In this document: one piece after another, positions 46,401 through 57,796 of the stretch
Layout: every line of letters starts with the position of its first letter
Position numbering within the stretch: position 1 is the stretch's first letter
NCBI GenBank assembly: GCA_028551475.1
Contig: CM052356.1
Span: 21,727,884-21,791,883, forward strand
DNA length: 64,000 nucleotides
Origin: Casuarina equisetifolia
Taxonomy: Eukaryota > Streptophyta > Magnoliopsida > Fagales > Casuarinaceae
Direction of reading: 5' to 3'
The notes under the pieces: model-generated
What the model saw: only the letters and a program-made list of their open reading frames with translations
Told to the model about the DNA's origin: nothing
Databases searched by the model: none
Translations under genes and position numbers: made by a program

Positions 46401-47770
46401 ATTAGTGTACTCCTTCCTTCACTCAAAATATAAAAGATAGTCAACAGTTTCTCATACATCCACATAGACACATTATCGAGGCATGGCACCTGCTCAAACC
46501 ATGATCACCAAAGTCAAACCATTATTTTTTTATTGCTCTCTCCATCATCACATCAAATCCCATTAAATTAAACAAACTAAAAATATAATGTTACCACACA
46601 AGAGAGGACAAAAGGAACGTGAAATCCATTGTCCGAGTCTAAAGGTAGGCGTTTCATGCTGGTGCGAACAGCACCAAAATCACGAAGAAAGCAAAGCAGG
46701 TTTGCTTTGATCAGGTTGGAACCAAAGTGTCAAAATATTTTATAAGAAAAATCACTTAGTCCATTATTTTTTACCGACCATTATCAGACAACATACCTAT
46801 GATGGAAACTTCATTAGTAACAAGATCCACAGGCGATTTGTCCATCCATTTGGACTCCCACAAAAATAATACATTTACGAATATAATATAATTACCCTCT
46901 CCCTTACCCCAACTTCAAAACCAAATATCTTATAGCCCAACCAAACAAAACATCATTAACATTATTACCCACAAGAAGAAGCAGTCGCCGTCGCTGTCAC
47001 TGCCGCTCTTTTTCCAAGCCGGCGGCAGAAGTAGCCATCAATGGTATATTTCATTTTATCTGCACCTTTATTTTATCTATACCCAAATGATGATGATGGG
47101 GGGGTTGGCATTCGTCTTCCCGGCTATTGCCCTCACCGGTCCACTTTCGTCAACCCATACGTATGTCCCTGGACAATATCCCGTCTAGGTAAAATTTGTC
47201 CAGAACTTGGCAACTCGATGTAAAAAAATGCTATGATAATCCCTCTTAGAAATGGCATTAAAAGCAAGCATGGATAGAAGTAAAGAAACAACAGCGGAGG
47301 TCCCCCGCAAGAGTCAAACCCCATCTCCCAAAACACAATGATGATGCCCGTCAGGAGCATCTTTCTTATTGTTTCCCCGCTTCATCGCAACATTCACATG
47401 CATGGCAGGGAACAGACATGGCCTACTAAAATGACGGTGGAGATCGGCAACCCAAATCTGGCCGACACAGTATCCCAACTCATCTTAGTGGACAGGTATT
47501 GTTTTAAATCTTAGACTTCTCGATAGATATGGCCATTACAGAAACTAGATTTGCGTTGAACAGGAATGTACTTAAATTACATAAAAGAGAAGGAAAGATA
47601 AATTAGCGGAGGTAGTGGGAGCTTCACTGTTCTAGAAGTCCCATCACGCCAGCTCCTCTATCTCAGTGTCCAAACCCCACTCACCCGCGCAGTGCATTTT
47701 CCGACCACTTCTCCCGTTGTCCTGCTGCTACACGCTTTCTTACTGCTTCTACTTCTTCTTCTTCAATTCT
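46401..47770. other. 5' flank of the RLCK gene
   Basis: No gene recognised. Base composition becomes more balanced near 46970-47720. A CT-rich stretch just before the gene (about 47680-47770) is probably its leader. Confidence 0.4.
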
Positions 47771-47867
47771 ATGGGCGTGCTGAGAAAGTGACTAATTTGG
47801 CTACCACATGAGAGGAGGAGCAAGAAGAAGGAGAAGTGGGAAAAAATGTCTGACTATTCCTTCTTGA
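47771..47867 (+). promoter_or_regulatory. Two upstream ORFs in the probable RLCK leader
   Basis: uORF1 (47771-47791) encodes MGVLRK and ends 54 bases before the main ATG. uORF2 (47808-47867) encodes 19 residues rich in Arg and overlaps the main start in another frame. If the transcript starts upstream of 47771, both should reduce initiation at 47846. This is inferred from position only. Confidence 0.4.
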
Positions 47868-50846
47868 ACGATCAGCTCTCGAGGCGTACCTCAATCTTCG
47901 GCTTACGATTGTGGGTAGTGCTTGGTATATGCGTGGGAGCAGCCATAGTGCTTGTACTTTTTCTCATATCCCTTTGGTTCACCTCAAGGCGAAACCGTTC
48001 TTCGTCTTCTTCTACTTCTTCTAAGCCCAACAACAAGTCCTTGCAGAACCCCACTATCCCAAACGTCTCTAAAGAAATCCAAGAAATCCGAGTCGACCGT
48101 TCTCGGGAACCAACCCAACCCAACCCGGACCCAAATCCAAATGCTTACCACCAGGTCTCCATCCCGGACCCCTTACCGGAATCGGAGCCGTTATGCAGAG
48201 CTCAAGCCTTGCTGCTGCAGCCAGAGAACGAGAGCCCGGTGACTGGGCGGAACAGAATTCACATAGAAATCGGGAAAGATCACCGGATTTCGTACCCGGA
48301 GAGGGCTGGCGGGTCCTCACATGGCAGCGGAGAGGCGCGGTCCGGCGACCAGGCGATGACTGCGGGGCCGGAGGTCTCGCATTTGGGTTGGGGGCATTGG
48401 TACACGCTTAGAGAGCTCGAGGTGGCCACCAATGGGTTTGTCGATGAAAATGTGATCGGTGAGGGTGGATATGGGATAGTCTACCGGGGAGTTTTGGAGG
48501 ACAATACCACGGTTGCTATCAAGAATCTGCTTAATAACAAGTAATATCATTGCATGTTCCTATAACACTCTGGAAATCATAATCTTTTCACTTGGTCTTT
48601 ATTTGCTCTGTTCTAAGAATAATCGTGGGCATTGTTATCAATTTTGAACTCAGTTGAGAATTTGATGCATTTGTTCGAAATTTTTTCTACAATTTTTCCT
48701 GTTGCCGTTATGAATTTGATAATCTGGGTGGCTAGAGCATGTTAACCCAACCGTTGCGTGGACTTTGTATTGTTAGCGATGGCAGAGGAAGCTTAATTGT
48801 GGTAATTTTATGCTCTAGGGGACAAGCTGAGAAGGAGTTTAAGGTTGAAGTTGAAGCAATCGGACGTGTTCGGCATAAGAATTTAGTGAGGCTGCTGGGT
48901 TATTGTGCCGAAGGAGCGCACAGGTACTTCTATCATTGGTTAGGTCTTCTCTTTCTGATCTTCAATATTTCTACGGAATGAATTGATGGGAAAGAATGAA
49001 GTGGGCTTTTCCCCTTCTTTTGTTCTTGGGAGTCAATATTAAACTATGAAATTTTGTGATTTGTGGATTACGCAAGTTTCTTTCATATATGTATTTCAAG
49101 GGAAAGCTAAAAAATGGAAGTTGACATCTTTTTCTTTAGAAAAATCTCCAGAGCATGGGAATGAGGGGGGACTCAAAAGTTCCCTTTCCATCCCATGTCC
49201 CCCAATTCCTTCTTTTTAATGAACAATTGATGTTTAGAAGACTAAAATGTACAGCATTTCCATCTTTTAACCCTAAATTTCGTTTTTATACTTATTCTGA
49301 AGGGAGAAAAAAACTTGTTATCTCACATGGAGCACTGATGGACTTGAATTGTTGTAGGATGCTTGTGTATGAGTACGTTGACAACGGAAACCTGGAACAG
49401 TGGATTCATGGAGATGTTGGCCCTTGCAGCCCTCTTACCTGGGAGATTCGTATGAACATAATACTTGGAACTGCAAAAGGGTATGTGTTTATTTTTTTGA
49501 ATAAGTTTACATATTGATAGTTCTATTAATTGGATTGCTTGTTGACCGCCATGGCTGAATCTTAATTACACTATAGGTTGACATACCTACATGAGGGTCT
49601 TGAGCCCAAGGTTGTTCACCGTGATATCAAGTCGAGCAATATCTTGCTTGACAAGCACTGGAATCCAAAGGTGTCTGACTTTGGCCTGGCAAAGCTGTTG
49701 GGCTCAGAAAGAAGTTATGTAACAACTCGTGTGATGGGAACATTTGGGTCAGCCCTAGCTCTCTTGATTGAAATTCATCATACTCAATTCGTTTTCTGAA
49801 GTTCAGGGTTTCAGCTGAGCTACTTTGAATGACATTTTTCTGGTTCTGTTTGTAGTTATGTGGCTCCAGAATATGCCAGTACTGGCATGTTGAATGAAAG
49901 AAGTGATGTATATAGTTTTGGTATTCTCCTTATGGAGATAATTTCTGGGAGAAACCCTGTAGACTATAGCCGCCCTGCTGGAGAGGTATGTATTCCTTGT
50001 TCGAGGAAAGTTCATAATATTGTAAATAGGACCAGCTTAAGATGAGACCTTTTCTTTCTGATATCAAGTCAAGTGAAACTTTCAGGTGAACTTAGTTGAG
50101 TGGCTAAAAACCATGGTTACAGATCGGAATGCTGAGGGTGTTTTGGATCCTAAATTACCTGAGAAGCCCTCCTCAAGAGCTCTGAAGCGTGCTCTATTAG
50201 TGGCTTTGCGCTGTGTGGACCCAAATGCTCAGAAAAGGCCAAAGATGGGGCATGTGATACATATGCTTGAAGCTGATGAGTTCCCCTTCCGTGATGTGAG
50301 TTTCTAATTACACTTTCACTACAAATCTCATTTGTTGCATCCTTGTCTGCACTCTTTTGATGATTGTGAAGTTAAATGTTGTTTGAGAGCTGCATTTCTC
50401 AAGTTTTATTCTTCCGTGATTTGGGCTCTGAAGCGTGCTCTATTAGTAACTTGTGATTGTTAGGACAGCCCAGAAAAAATGGCCATTTCGTTCACGTATA
50501 GCCATTTACAGTGGGAAAGCATGTTGCTGTTCTTCATATCAGATACAGTGGAATTGTAACAACAAAATTACAATTTGAATTCCAATCTTCTTGTCACATG
50601 AAAAGTACATGAAGATATGTTAAATAGCGTGTAGTTGACTGGTTCCCCTTTCTGAACTGGACTTCTAATGAAGTATTAGCTATGCAATTTTTTTAGGAAC
50701 GTAGAGCTGGACAGTTACAGCGTGATGGGGTAAGGGGTAGGTTGATGGACAAGCGCATAAATGAATGTGGTGACAGCAGTGGGTATGAAAGTGGCGCTCA
50801 AACCAGTAGGTCATTGGGAAGACAGCATGAACCTGAAGCGCAGTAG
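47846..50846 (+). CDS. Membrane-anchored RLCK-type Ser/Thr kinase (At1g01540/At4g01330-like)
   Basis: Seven exons: 47846-48540, 48819-48923, 49358-49480, 49577-49747, 49856-49985, 50086-50295 and 50697-50846, giving 527 residues. Split codons at the first four junctions restore AAG, AGG, GGG and GGT. A short N-terminus is followed by one membrane span (about 22-45) and a disordered linker. The kinase domain then shows a Gly-rich loop ([11 protein letters not shown]), Lys226 (VAIK), HRDIKSSN with Asp324, DFG at 342-344 and APE at 368-370. All catalytic residues are present and it is an RD-type kinase. There is no extracellular sensor domain, so it probably works with another receptor at the plasma membrane. 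Family placement (RLCK V-like) rests on strong similarity in [20 protein letters not shown] and [17 protein letters not shown]. The ligand and partner are unknown. Confidence 0.94.
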
Positions 50847-53800
50847 CTTCTCCAAGCATGTGTGTGAGGTAATACACATGCCTCATCTTTTGCCTGTTTA
50901 TTTCCATCAAGTGCTAGATTGTGCAACATTATTAAACTTGCCTGTAAATGTGATTTATAATGTGAATTTTCACTGTCTGTAGATTATTTAGAGTATTGTG
51001 CCATGCTCTTTGTATCCCGTCGAAATTCGAGTCTGAAACCCAATTTTTAACCATACTGTTTAAATGTTGTTGTAGAATCCTCTTGTGTGAACTTCTCTTT
51101 GATGGGATTTCTTTATTTTTGAGATCAAAATGATCGAAATGTTAGTCAAGTCAGAGTTTCATTTATTTCTTGACATCTTCAAATGAACATTTTTGAGGTG
51201 CAGTCGAAAGATTTCAATTGAGTTCTAATAATAAAGAAAATCAAAACCAAGTCATGCTAAAGATTCTTTTGCCTGTATACTCATGTATCACCAACTTCCA
51301 AGAAAGGGCGGTGAAAACCCCAATCAATCTTTTCTTCTGTGCATATACATATCGAGGTACCTTTGTCTGGAAATGACAACTATGATTTCATTACCGAGAA
51401 AGAAGACTTCTGCTTTCCACGGATTTGCCGTTCAACCACCAAAGGTGGGAGCAGGTTTAGTCCCCACCAATTACATCATAATCTATAAAAGCAAGATGAT
51501 TGATTATTTAATGTGTCAAGACAGGTACCCGTTGATTTGGGATGGCTACTACGGAACACTTTTTCGTGGGAGGTTAGGTGGGGATATTGTGATCATGGGT
51601 CCTACAATTCACAAGCATCACCATGGACATATCGTAGTTTCTGAAGGTGTGGGGACGTGGTTGTGACGAACCTTGGAGAGAATCTTAGGGACCTTTGTGC
51701 TTGGCTGTTTTTCGGTCTGAATGCAAAATGTCCACACTACCTTTTCTCTTTCGGCCTTTTGCTTTTGACTTCTTCTTCTCCATAACGTTCTGCATTTCTG
51801 TTTTTCCTATTCTGCATACACGTATGAAAGACGTGAATAGAAAAGGAAACTTGTCGTGATTGTCTTGAAGATAGCACGTAAGAGGTTGTGAGAATCTCTC
51901 TCTGTAATCCGACGAAGTTCCATCCTGTTTGCTTTGCCTTTGCCAGCATAAACTCAACAAACAAAAAGAAAGAAATAAGAATAAAACACCCCTGCTACGA
52001 CAACCAAATTTATCTGAGTTTCATTTTTCAGAGATCGAGAAGCAGCATGGAGATTTGGGAGAAGACAAACTGTTGAAGAAGACAGCAAACCGAGAGCCAG
52101 AGAAGATGTAACTACTAACAACAATCTTTTTCTTTTCTTTTTCAGTTTCCAGGCAATAATAATTCTGTCTTTAGCTGGAAGCTGACAGTGGTAAAACTAT
52201 AAGTAACAAGACAGGCATCAGCACGAATGAAGGTGCTACGAAAATAAGAACATATGAGTTCAAAATTTTATGCAACCCCAGTTTATTTATCAAACAAGTT
52301 GGAAGTTCCATTGAGTTGCAGTAAGAGCTTGGAACATCCTCGACGCAATGTTTCTGAGACCTCCAGGATTCGACATTGGAAGCACAAGCTCAGCTTTCTT
52401 CTTCTTGATGTTGCTTGAGCTCTGTTCCAGTTACGGACTGACATTCCGGCCCAACTAGAATACATTGCTTGACTGTAAGAGAATTTTTTTCTTTTTTATT
52501 TTCAATTACAGAGAAGTCGAGGGATAATGGTTTGTCTCCCATTAAAAACTTGTCATCGATCAAGGCTGACGAGTACTCATTTTGCCTCCTCCAAATATAG
52601 GTGAAAAGTAGTCTTTCTATTATAAGGTTTATAAGGTGTGGTAGCCACCGTTGAAGGTGGGAAAGGGTAATCACTTCTTTTCCTAAAGGGCGGCTGCCCA
52701 TCACTATTGATGGTCAAAAGGTAGCCACTCCTCTCGATCCAAAGGATAAACAACCTTCTTTTGGCAGGACCATTCTTATTTCGGAAGGTTAAAAAGAAAT
52801 GTGCAAATGGAGACCATTTTTGGAGTATAGAATAATGCATTTTTTTATCATATTTGTTGCTAAAATATTAATGGTTTTTTATGTATGTATAAACTATAAG
52901 TGTTAATATCAATTCCCTTTTTCTAAATAACTCTACAAAGGAGAGGATGAGAATTCTTTATTCTCGAGATTATTAAGAATAATACCAAAATCAAGTGCTT
53001 TTATCACTTCGAAAAGGGATCTGAAATTTTTCTAGATTAAGTAGTACAAATATTACCATATTTATATTGATATGTGCTTACATATAGTTAATAATTCTCA
53101 TTATATATAACAAATAACCTCAATCTTTTTAATTACTTTATTTTTTTCACATACACACTTAATGTCGAACTTGAGATTAAGAAATTTCAAGCCTATTGAC
53201 TTACTATTGAACTAACAAGTGATCAACTTTTTAAATATAAGGTCTTTAACAACAACTATGGATATTTAATTCAAATTAAAACTAGAGTATAAATAAAATA
53301 TTAGCTATATATACACACATATATCTTCTCTTTTTAAGCTAGCAAAATCCTATGGAATTTGGAGAGTGGGCATGGATCTTTATTTTCAAAGCTTTCGGGT
53401 CATGGGTAACGGTTATGTCCTCATTACCCCTTGCACTCTAAGTGAAGCTCTACACGGCTTTGCCCAAATAAGTTATTTCCAAGATAAAAATTTTTAAATA
53501 GGCCTTATCCATGTATGTTCAGAGATATTTAGGTGGATCAATTAAGTATGTCATTTTTTTAATAAACACACACATTCACAAAACTTTGGCTTAAAAATTC
53601 TCTTTTAACTAAATCAAGCAAGTAAATCTATCCTTAAGATGGCAAGTATTGTACACTTTGAATGCCCACCTTTCAAGCAACTAGTCACAAAATCAAATCA
53701 TTGCACAAAATGGCATCCCCAAAAGTAAAAGGTATAGAAAATTTGACGCCACATTTAAGTGGTTTGGACCAATTTTTGACACCTATGTCCACTATCCCCT

Positions 53801-55434
53801 AACCCAATAGCTAGAAATTCTTCTCACAAAATCAAGCTAGGAATATAGCCTAAAATTAATTAAACAAATTAAGGTCTTTCTCGGTTCAGCTGTTCACACC
53901 GAAGGCTTCGCTTATCCTTTTAATAGGTGGAATGACCTCATCTTCTTTTCCCCTTGATTTTGACCACTGAGGCAGAAAAGCTGCGAAGTATACAGCTGTT
54001 GCAGTGGGAGAAACCAGAACTAGACACTTCGCCATTTTTGGCTAAGCTAGTTCTAAAGTGTGTACCAGGATGGGACTTGCTTGCTTTGTTTAGAGATTGA
54101 AACGCAGCTCAAGAGATGCGGCCCAGAGGCCCAACGCAAAAACACAACCCAGATGCAGCCCAAATGCTCACAAAATGTGCTTTGTCCAATGAGAGTATCC
54201 AAAAGTTTCACAAGATTAGCAATACTTTTAAAGTATAAGCATAAAAATCTCATAAAATTCTAGATTTTTTTTTTCACATCTAAGCTTGGAGGAAGATGCA
54301 AAATATTTTACAATCTTTTAGAATATCATCCCTCAAAAGTTATTTTATTTTGTGTCATTTTTTAAAAAGTATGGCACGAAAAATAGTCAAGTATGATAAT
54401 ATAAAAAATCTCCATGTTACGTATTCAAATTATGACATGGCTTCTTCTTTCAAAGATATTATGTCCCTTGTAAGGAGAAAGAGCATTGCAGCCATTACAA
54501 TTTAGTTTTCTCTAATACAACCTTAGGGATCTTGGATTCCACCCCCTCCCCCTTTTCCCCTCAAAAGAAATCATAAATTTTATACCATGAAACTAAGCGT
54601 TTTGGCATAAGAAATGCTTGATTTGCACATTTTTAGTGTATGAGACTTTTTTCTTTCATCCAAAATAGCGATCAAATCTGAAGACGGCTCAAAACATTTT
54701 TATCCTAAAATATTAACATCATGTATTAAACGAATGCAGTATTACATGTACAATGCAAGCATTCCTGAATAAAGTGCTAAAGGTTGTAGACAATGAACTT
54801 TTGCAAATGAAGAACTTCTTACCCGTAGAAGGATTCCATGTAAAAAAGTGTGGCGTGCATTGTTTGTTAAACCAATTTCTTGGTACCTAAATTGCATTCA
54901 ACAAGCCACCAAAATAAGTTGCTTGGAAAGTCACAAAGTATCTTCTTTTAGATGTTCCTTTTGGTCCCATGCTAGGGGTGCCTTATTCGCATTTTAATAA
55001 TTCAAAACTTCTGACAGGGAGACCCAAAATGCGGAATCGAAAGCACATGGTGGGCTCTTTCGAAATCAATCAAACAATGAAAATGGTCCTTGCAGAATCC
55101 CTTAAGCGTACTCTTGATTCTAGAGGCCCAATTTATGGTCGTCGCTCATTCTGAGTTCTGTATCTTCTACTCGAGCGTGTATGGATGAGTAGAATTGTTG
55201 TCTCGGCGATGATGAGGGCATCACACAAATGCATCCTCGCCCTGTGAAGCAATCAGGGTTTCAAGATGAGGATAGGATAAGGTGGCATGCTCAATTAAAC
55301 ATACCCAACTTTGCCAACGTCTTTTTCGGCCCCTTTTAAAAAACAGAAAAAAGGAGAAAACCCAAGCTAAACAAAACGTGGGTTTAAAGCAATAGAGATT
55401 TAATATCCTATGCGTCTCCGCACTCCGCACTCCT
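50847..55434. other. Long intergenic region, no gene recognised
   Basis: Contains several frames of 60-127 codons (for example 51283-51666 on +, 52390-52840 on -, 54969-55154 on +) without recognisable similarity or codon pattern. A SINE relic lies at about 53124-53234. The rest is AT-rich. Confidence 0.4.
53124..53234 (-). mobile_element. Probable SINE relic
   Basis: On the minus strand: an A box (TAGTTCAATAG, 53204-53214, full match to consensus), a partial B box (AGTTCGACATT, 53161-53171) and an A-rich tail (the T run at 53141-53147). A possible duplicated target, CTTTTTAA, lies at 53124-53131 and 53227-53234. AT-rich surroundings make the duplication weak evidence. Confidence 0.45.
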
Positions 55435-55440
55435 TATAAG
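55435..55440 (+). promoter_or_regulatory. TATA box of subtilase D
   Basis: TATAAG, 50-55 bases before the ATG at 55490. The spacing leaves room for a short leader of about 20-25 bases. Confidence 0.5.
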
Positions 55441-55489
55441 TAACCCCAACTATCGTTCTGTGGTAGAACCATTCTTCCATTACTCAACC

Positions 55490-57796
55490 ATGCCTTCTCG
55501 TATTTCCTTCTATGTGTGTCTTCTCTTTTACTCCATCTCCAACCTCCCTTCCATCTTGACAGAGTCTGACAACTACATCGTTCACATGGACTTATCAGCA
55601 ATGCCTACAGCTTTCTCCAGCCACCACAACTGGTACATGGCCACTGTTGCTTCCACAATACAAAATTCTGAACTTAGCCTTACTAAAACAACAACCTCCT
55701 CTTCTTCCTCCGCTTCTAGGCTTATCTATAGCTACACCCATGTTGTAAATGGTTTTGCTGTAAGTCTTTCCCCTTCTGAGCACGAGGCCTTGAAAAGTGC
55801 TCCGGGTTATGTTTCTTCAATCCGGGACTTGCCGGTCAAGGCCGACACCACCCATTCTTCGGATTTTCTAGGACTTAACTTCGGGTTCGGAGCATGGCCG
55901 GCGTCCAACTTTGGAGAGGACATCATAATTGGGTTGCTGGATACAGGAGTATGGCCAGAAAGTAAAAGCTTTAATGACAACGGCATGTCTGAAATTCCAT
56001 CAAGGTGGAAGGGAGCATGTGAATTCGGCAACCACCTCAACTTTTCCCTGTGCAACAAGAAGCTCATTGGAGCTCGGTACTTTAGCAAAGGCCTAATAGC
56101 CAAAAATCCAAATGCAACCAAAACCATAAGTAATTCCACGCGAGATACAGAGGGTCATGGGACGCACACCTCAAGCACAGCTGCTGGAAATTATGTGAAG
56201 GACGTCTCCTACTTTGGCTATGCCCCAGGAACCGCTAAAGGCGTAGCTCCGCGGGCACGTGTGGCCATGTACAAGGCCCTGTGGGACGAGGGTGGCTACT
56301 CATCCGACCTTATCGCCGCTATTGACCAAGCAATTCTGGACGGCGTAGATGTCATATCACTATCGTTGGGCTTGGATGGGGTTCCCTTGTATGCAGACCC
56401 CATAGCTATAGCCACGTTTGCAGCGGTGGAGAAGGGTATTTTCGTCTCTACGTCAGCAGGAAACCGGGGGCCTGACACTGGGTCCCTACACAATGGCACG
56501 CCCTGGGTTCTAACAGTTGCTGCCGGCAACATGGACCGTGGCTTTGGCGGAGTAATTACTCTTGGCAATGGAGATATAGTCACGGGCTCGTCTCTCTATC
56601 CTGGGAATTCATCTTCCACAAAAGTCTCCCTAGTTTTTGCGGGTGCTTGTGACAATCTGAAGAAACTGAAGACAATTGGAAAGAAAATTGTTGTGTGCGA
56701 AGACAGGGGTGGTTCTCTTGCTGACCAAATCAACAATGTTGACCAAGCAAAAGTTGCAGGTGGGGTTTTTATCACCAATGTTACTGACTTGGAGTTCTAT
56801 ATCATGGTCGATTTTCCGGCAATTATTTTGAACCCAAGAAATGGAGGGGCTGTTAAGTACTACATCAAGACGAACTCCAAGCCAAAAGCAAGCCTACAGT
56901 TTCATAAGACAGTTCTGGGTACCAAGCCAGTACCAAGTGTCACTAGCTACAGTTCTAGAGGGCCATCTCCGAGCTGCCCATTTGTCTTGAAGCCTGACCT
57001 AACGGCTCCTGGTTCATTAGTCCTAGCGGCATGGCCCCCAAATATTGCAACATCCATCGCGAAGTCGAAGCGATTATTCAGTAGCTTCAATCTGCTGTCT
57101 GGTACATCCATGGCATGCCCCCATGCAGCAGGAGTGGCCGCTCTTTTGAAGAGGGCGCACCCTAAATGGAGCCCTGCGGCCATCAGGTCAGCCATGATGA
57201 CCACATCGTGTGTGGTGGACAACACGCTAGGCCCCATCAAAGACCTAGGAGATGAGAACAAACCGGCTAGTCCCTTAGCCATGGGTGCTGGCCATATCGA
57301 CCCCAACAAGGCATTAGACCCCGGCCTGATTTACGACGCCAAGTCAGAGGATTATGTGAATCTTCTCTGTGCACTAAATTATACCATGAAGCAAATCAAG
57401 ACGATGACCAAGCTCGCTTCGTACGATTGTTCCACCCGGTCCCTGGATCTTAATTACCCCTCCTTTATTGCAGTCTTCAGTTCGAATGCCCCGAAATCTC
57501 ATACGAAGACAGTGCAAGAATTTCATAGAACAGTGACCAACGTTGGAGGACAGTCAACCTACTTTGCCAGCGTGACACCAATTAAAGATATTCAGGTCCG
57601 TGTTACACCTAACAAGTTGGTGTTCAAAAAGAAGAACGAGAAACAGAGATTCAAGCTTATCATAGAAGGTGCGGGACAGCTAAAAGATGTTGTGGTTTTC
57701 GGTTTTCTCACTTGGAAGGATACTGCTGGTAAACACATCGTCAGAAGCCCCATTGTAGCCACTAGCATCAGCACGGATCTACTGCTCCAGAGCTAA
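55490..57796 (+). CDS. Subtilisin-like serine protease (SBT1-type), copy D
   Basis: Intronless, 768 residues. The frame continues upstream to 55460 but only with a GTG; the first ATG is 55490 and gives a good signal peptide (MPSRISFYVCLLFYSISNLP). It has the I9 propeptide (DNYIVHMDLSAMP onward), peptidase S8 with PA insert, and a Fn3-like tail. Catalytic residues: Asp151 (LLDTGVWPE), His223 (GHGTHTSSTAAG), Asn325 (SAGNRG) and Ser540 (SGTSMACPH). These are the textbook SBT1 motifs, unlike copy A. A Ser-rich insert lies near residue 80. Likely secreted to the apoplast and self-processed. It is a paralog of copy A but clearly diverged, so it is not part of the recent A/B duplication. A TATA box sits 50 bases upstream. 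Confidence 0.95.
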   Translation: MPSRISFYVCLLFYSISNLPSILTESDNYIVHMDLSAMPTAFSSHHNWYMATVASTIQNSELSLTKTTTSSSSSASRLIYSYTHVVNGFAVSLSPSEHEALKSAPGYVSSIRDLPVKADTTHSSDFLGLNFGFGAWPASNFGEDIIIGLLDTGVWPESKSFNDNGMSEIPSRWKGACEFGNHLNFSLCNKKLIGARYFSKGLIAKNPNATKTISNSTRDTEGHGTHTSSTAAGNYVKDVSYFGYAPGTAKGVAPRARVAMYKALWDEGGYSSDLIAAIDQAILDGVDVISLSLGLDGVPLYADPIAIATFAAVEKGIFVSTSAGNRGPDTGSLHNGTPWVLTVAAGNMDRGFGGVITLGNGDIVTGSSLYPGNSSSTKVSLVFAGACDNLKKLKTIGKKIVVCEDRGGSLADQINNVDQAKVAGGVFITNVTDLEFYIMVDFPAIILNPRNGGAVKYYIKTNSKPKASLQFHKTVLGTKPVPSVTSYSSRGPSPSCPFVLKPDLTAPGSLVLAAWPPNIATSIAKSKRLFSSFNLLSGTSMACPHAAGVAALLKRAHPKWSPAAIRSAMMTTSCVVDNTLGPIKDLGDENKPASPLAMGAGHIDPNKALDPGLIYDAKSEDYVNLLCALNYTMKQIKTMTKLASYDCSTRSLDLNYPSFIAVFSSNAPKSHTKTVQEFHRTVTNVGGQSTYFASVTPIKDIQVRVTPNKLVFKKKNEKQRFKLIIEGAGQLKDVVVFGFLTWKDTAGKHIVRSPIVATSISTDLLLQS

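Noticed and set aside
51283..51666. 127-codon plus frame
   Set aside because: Longest frame in the 51-55 kb region but no recognisable family, signal or splice context; probably chance.
52390..52840. Overlapping minus frames of 87 and 104 codons
   Set aside because: No domain similarity, and the composition looks like ordinary intergenic DNA.
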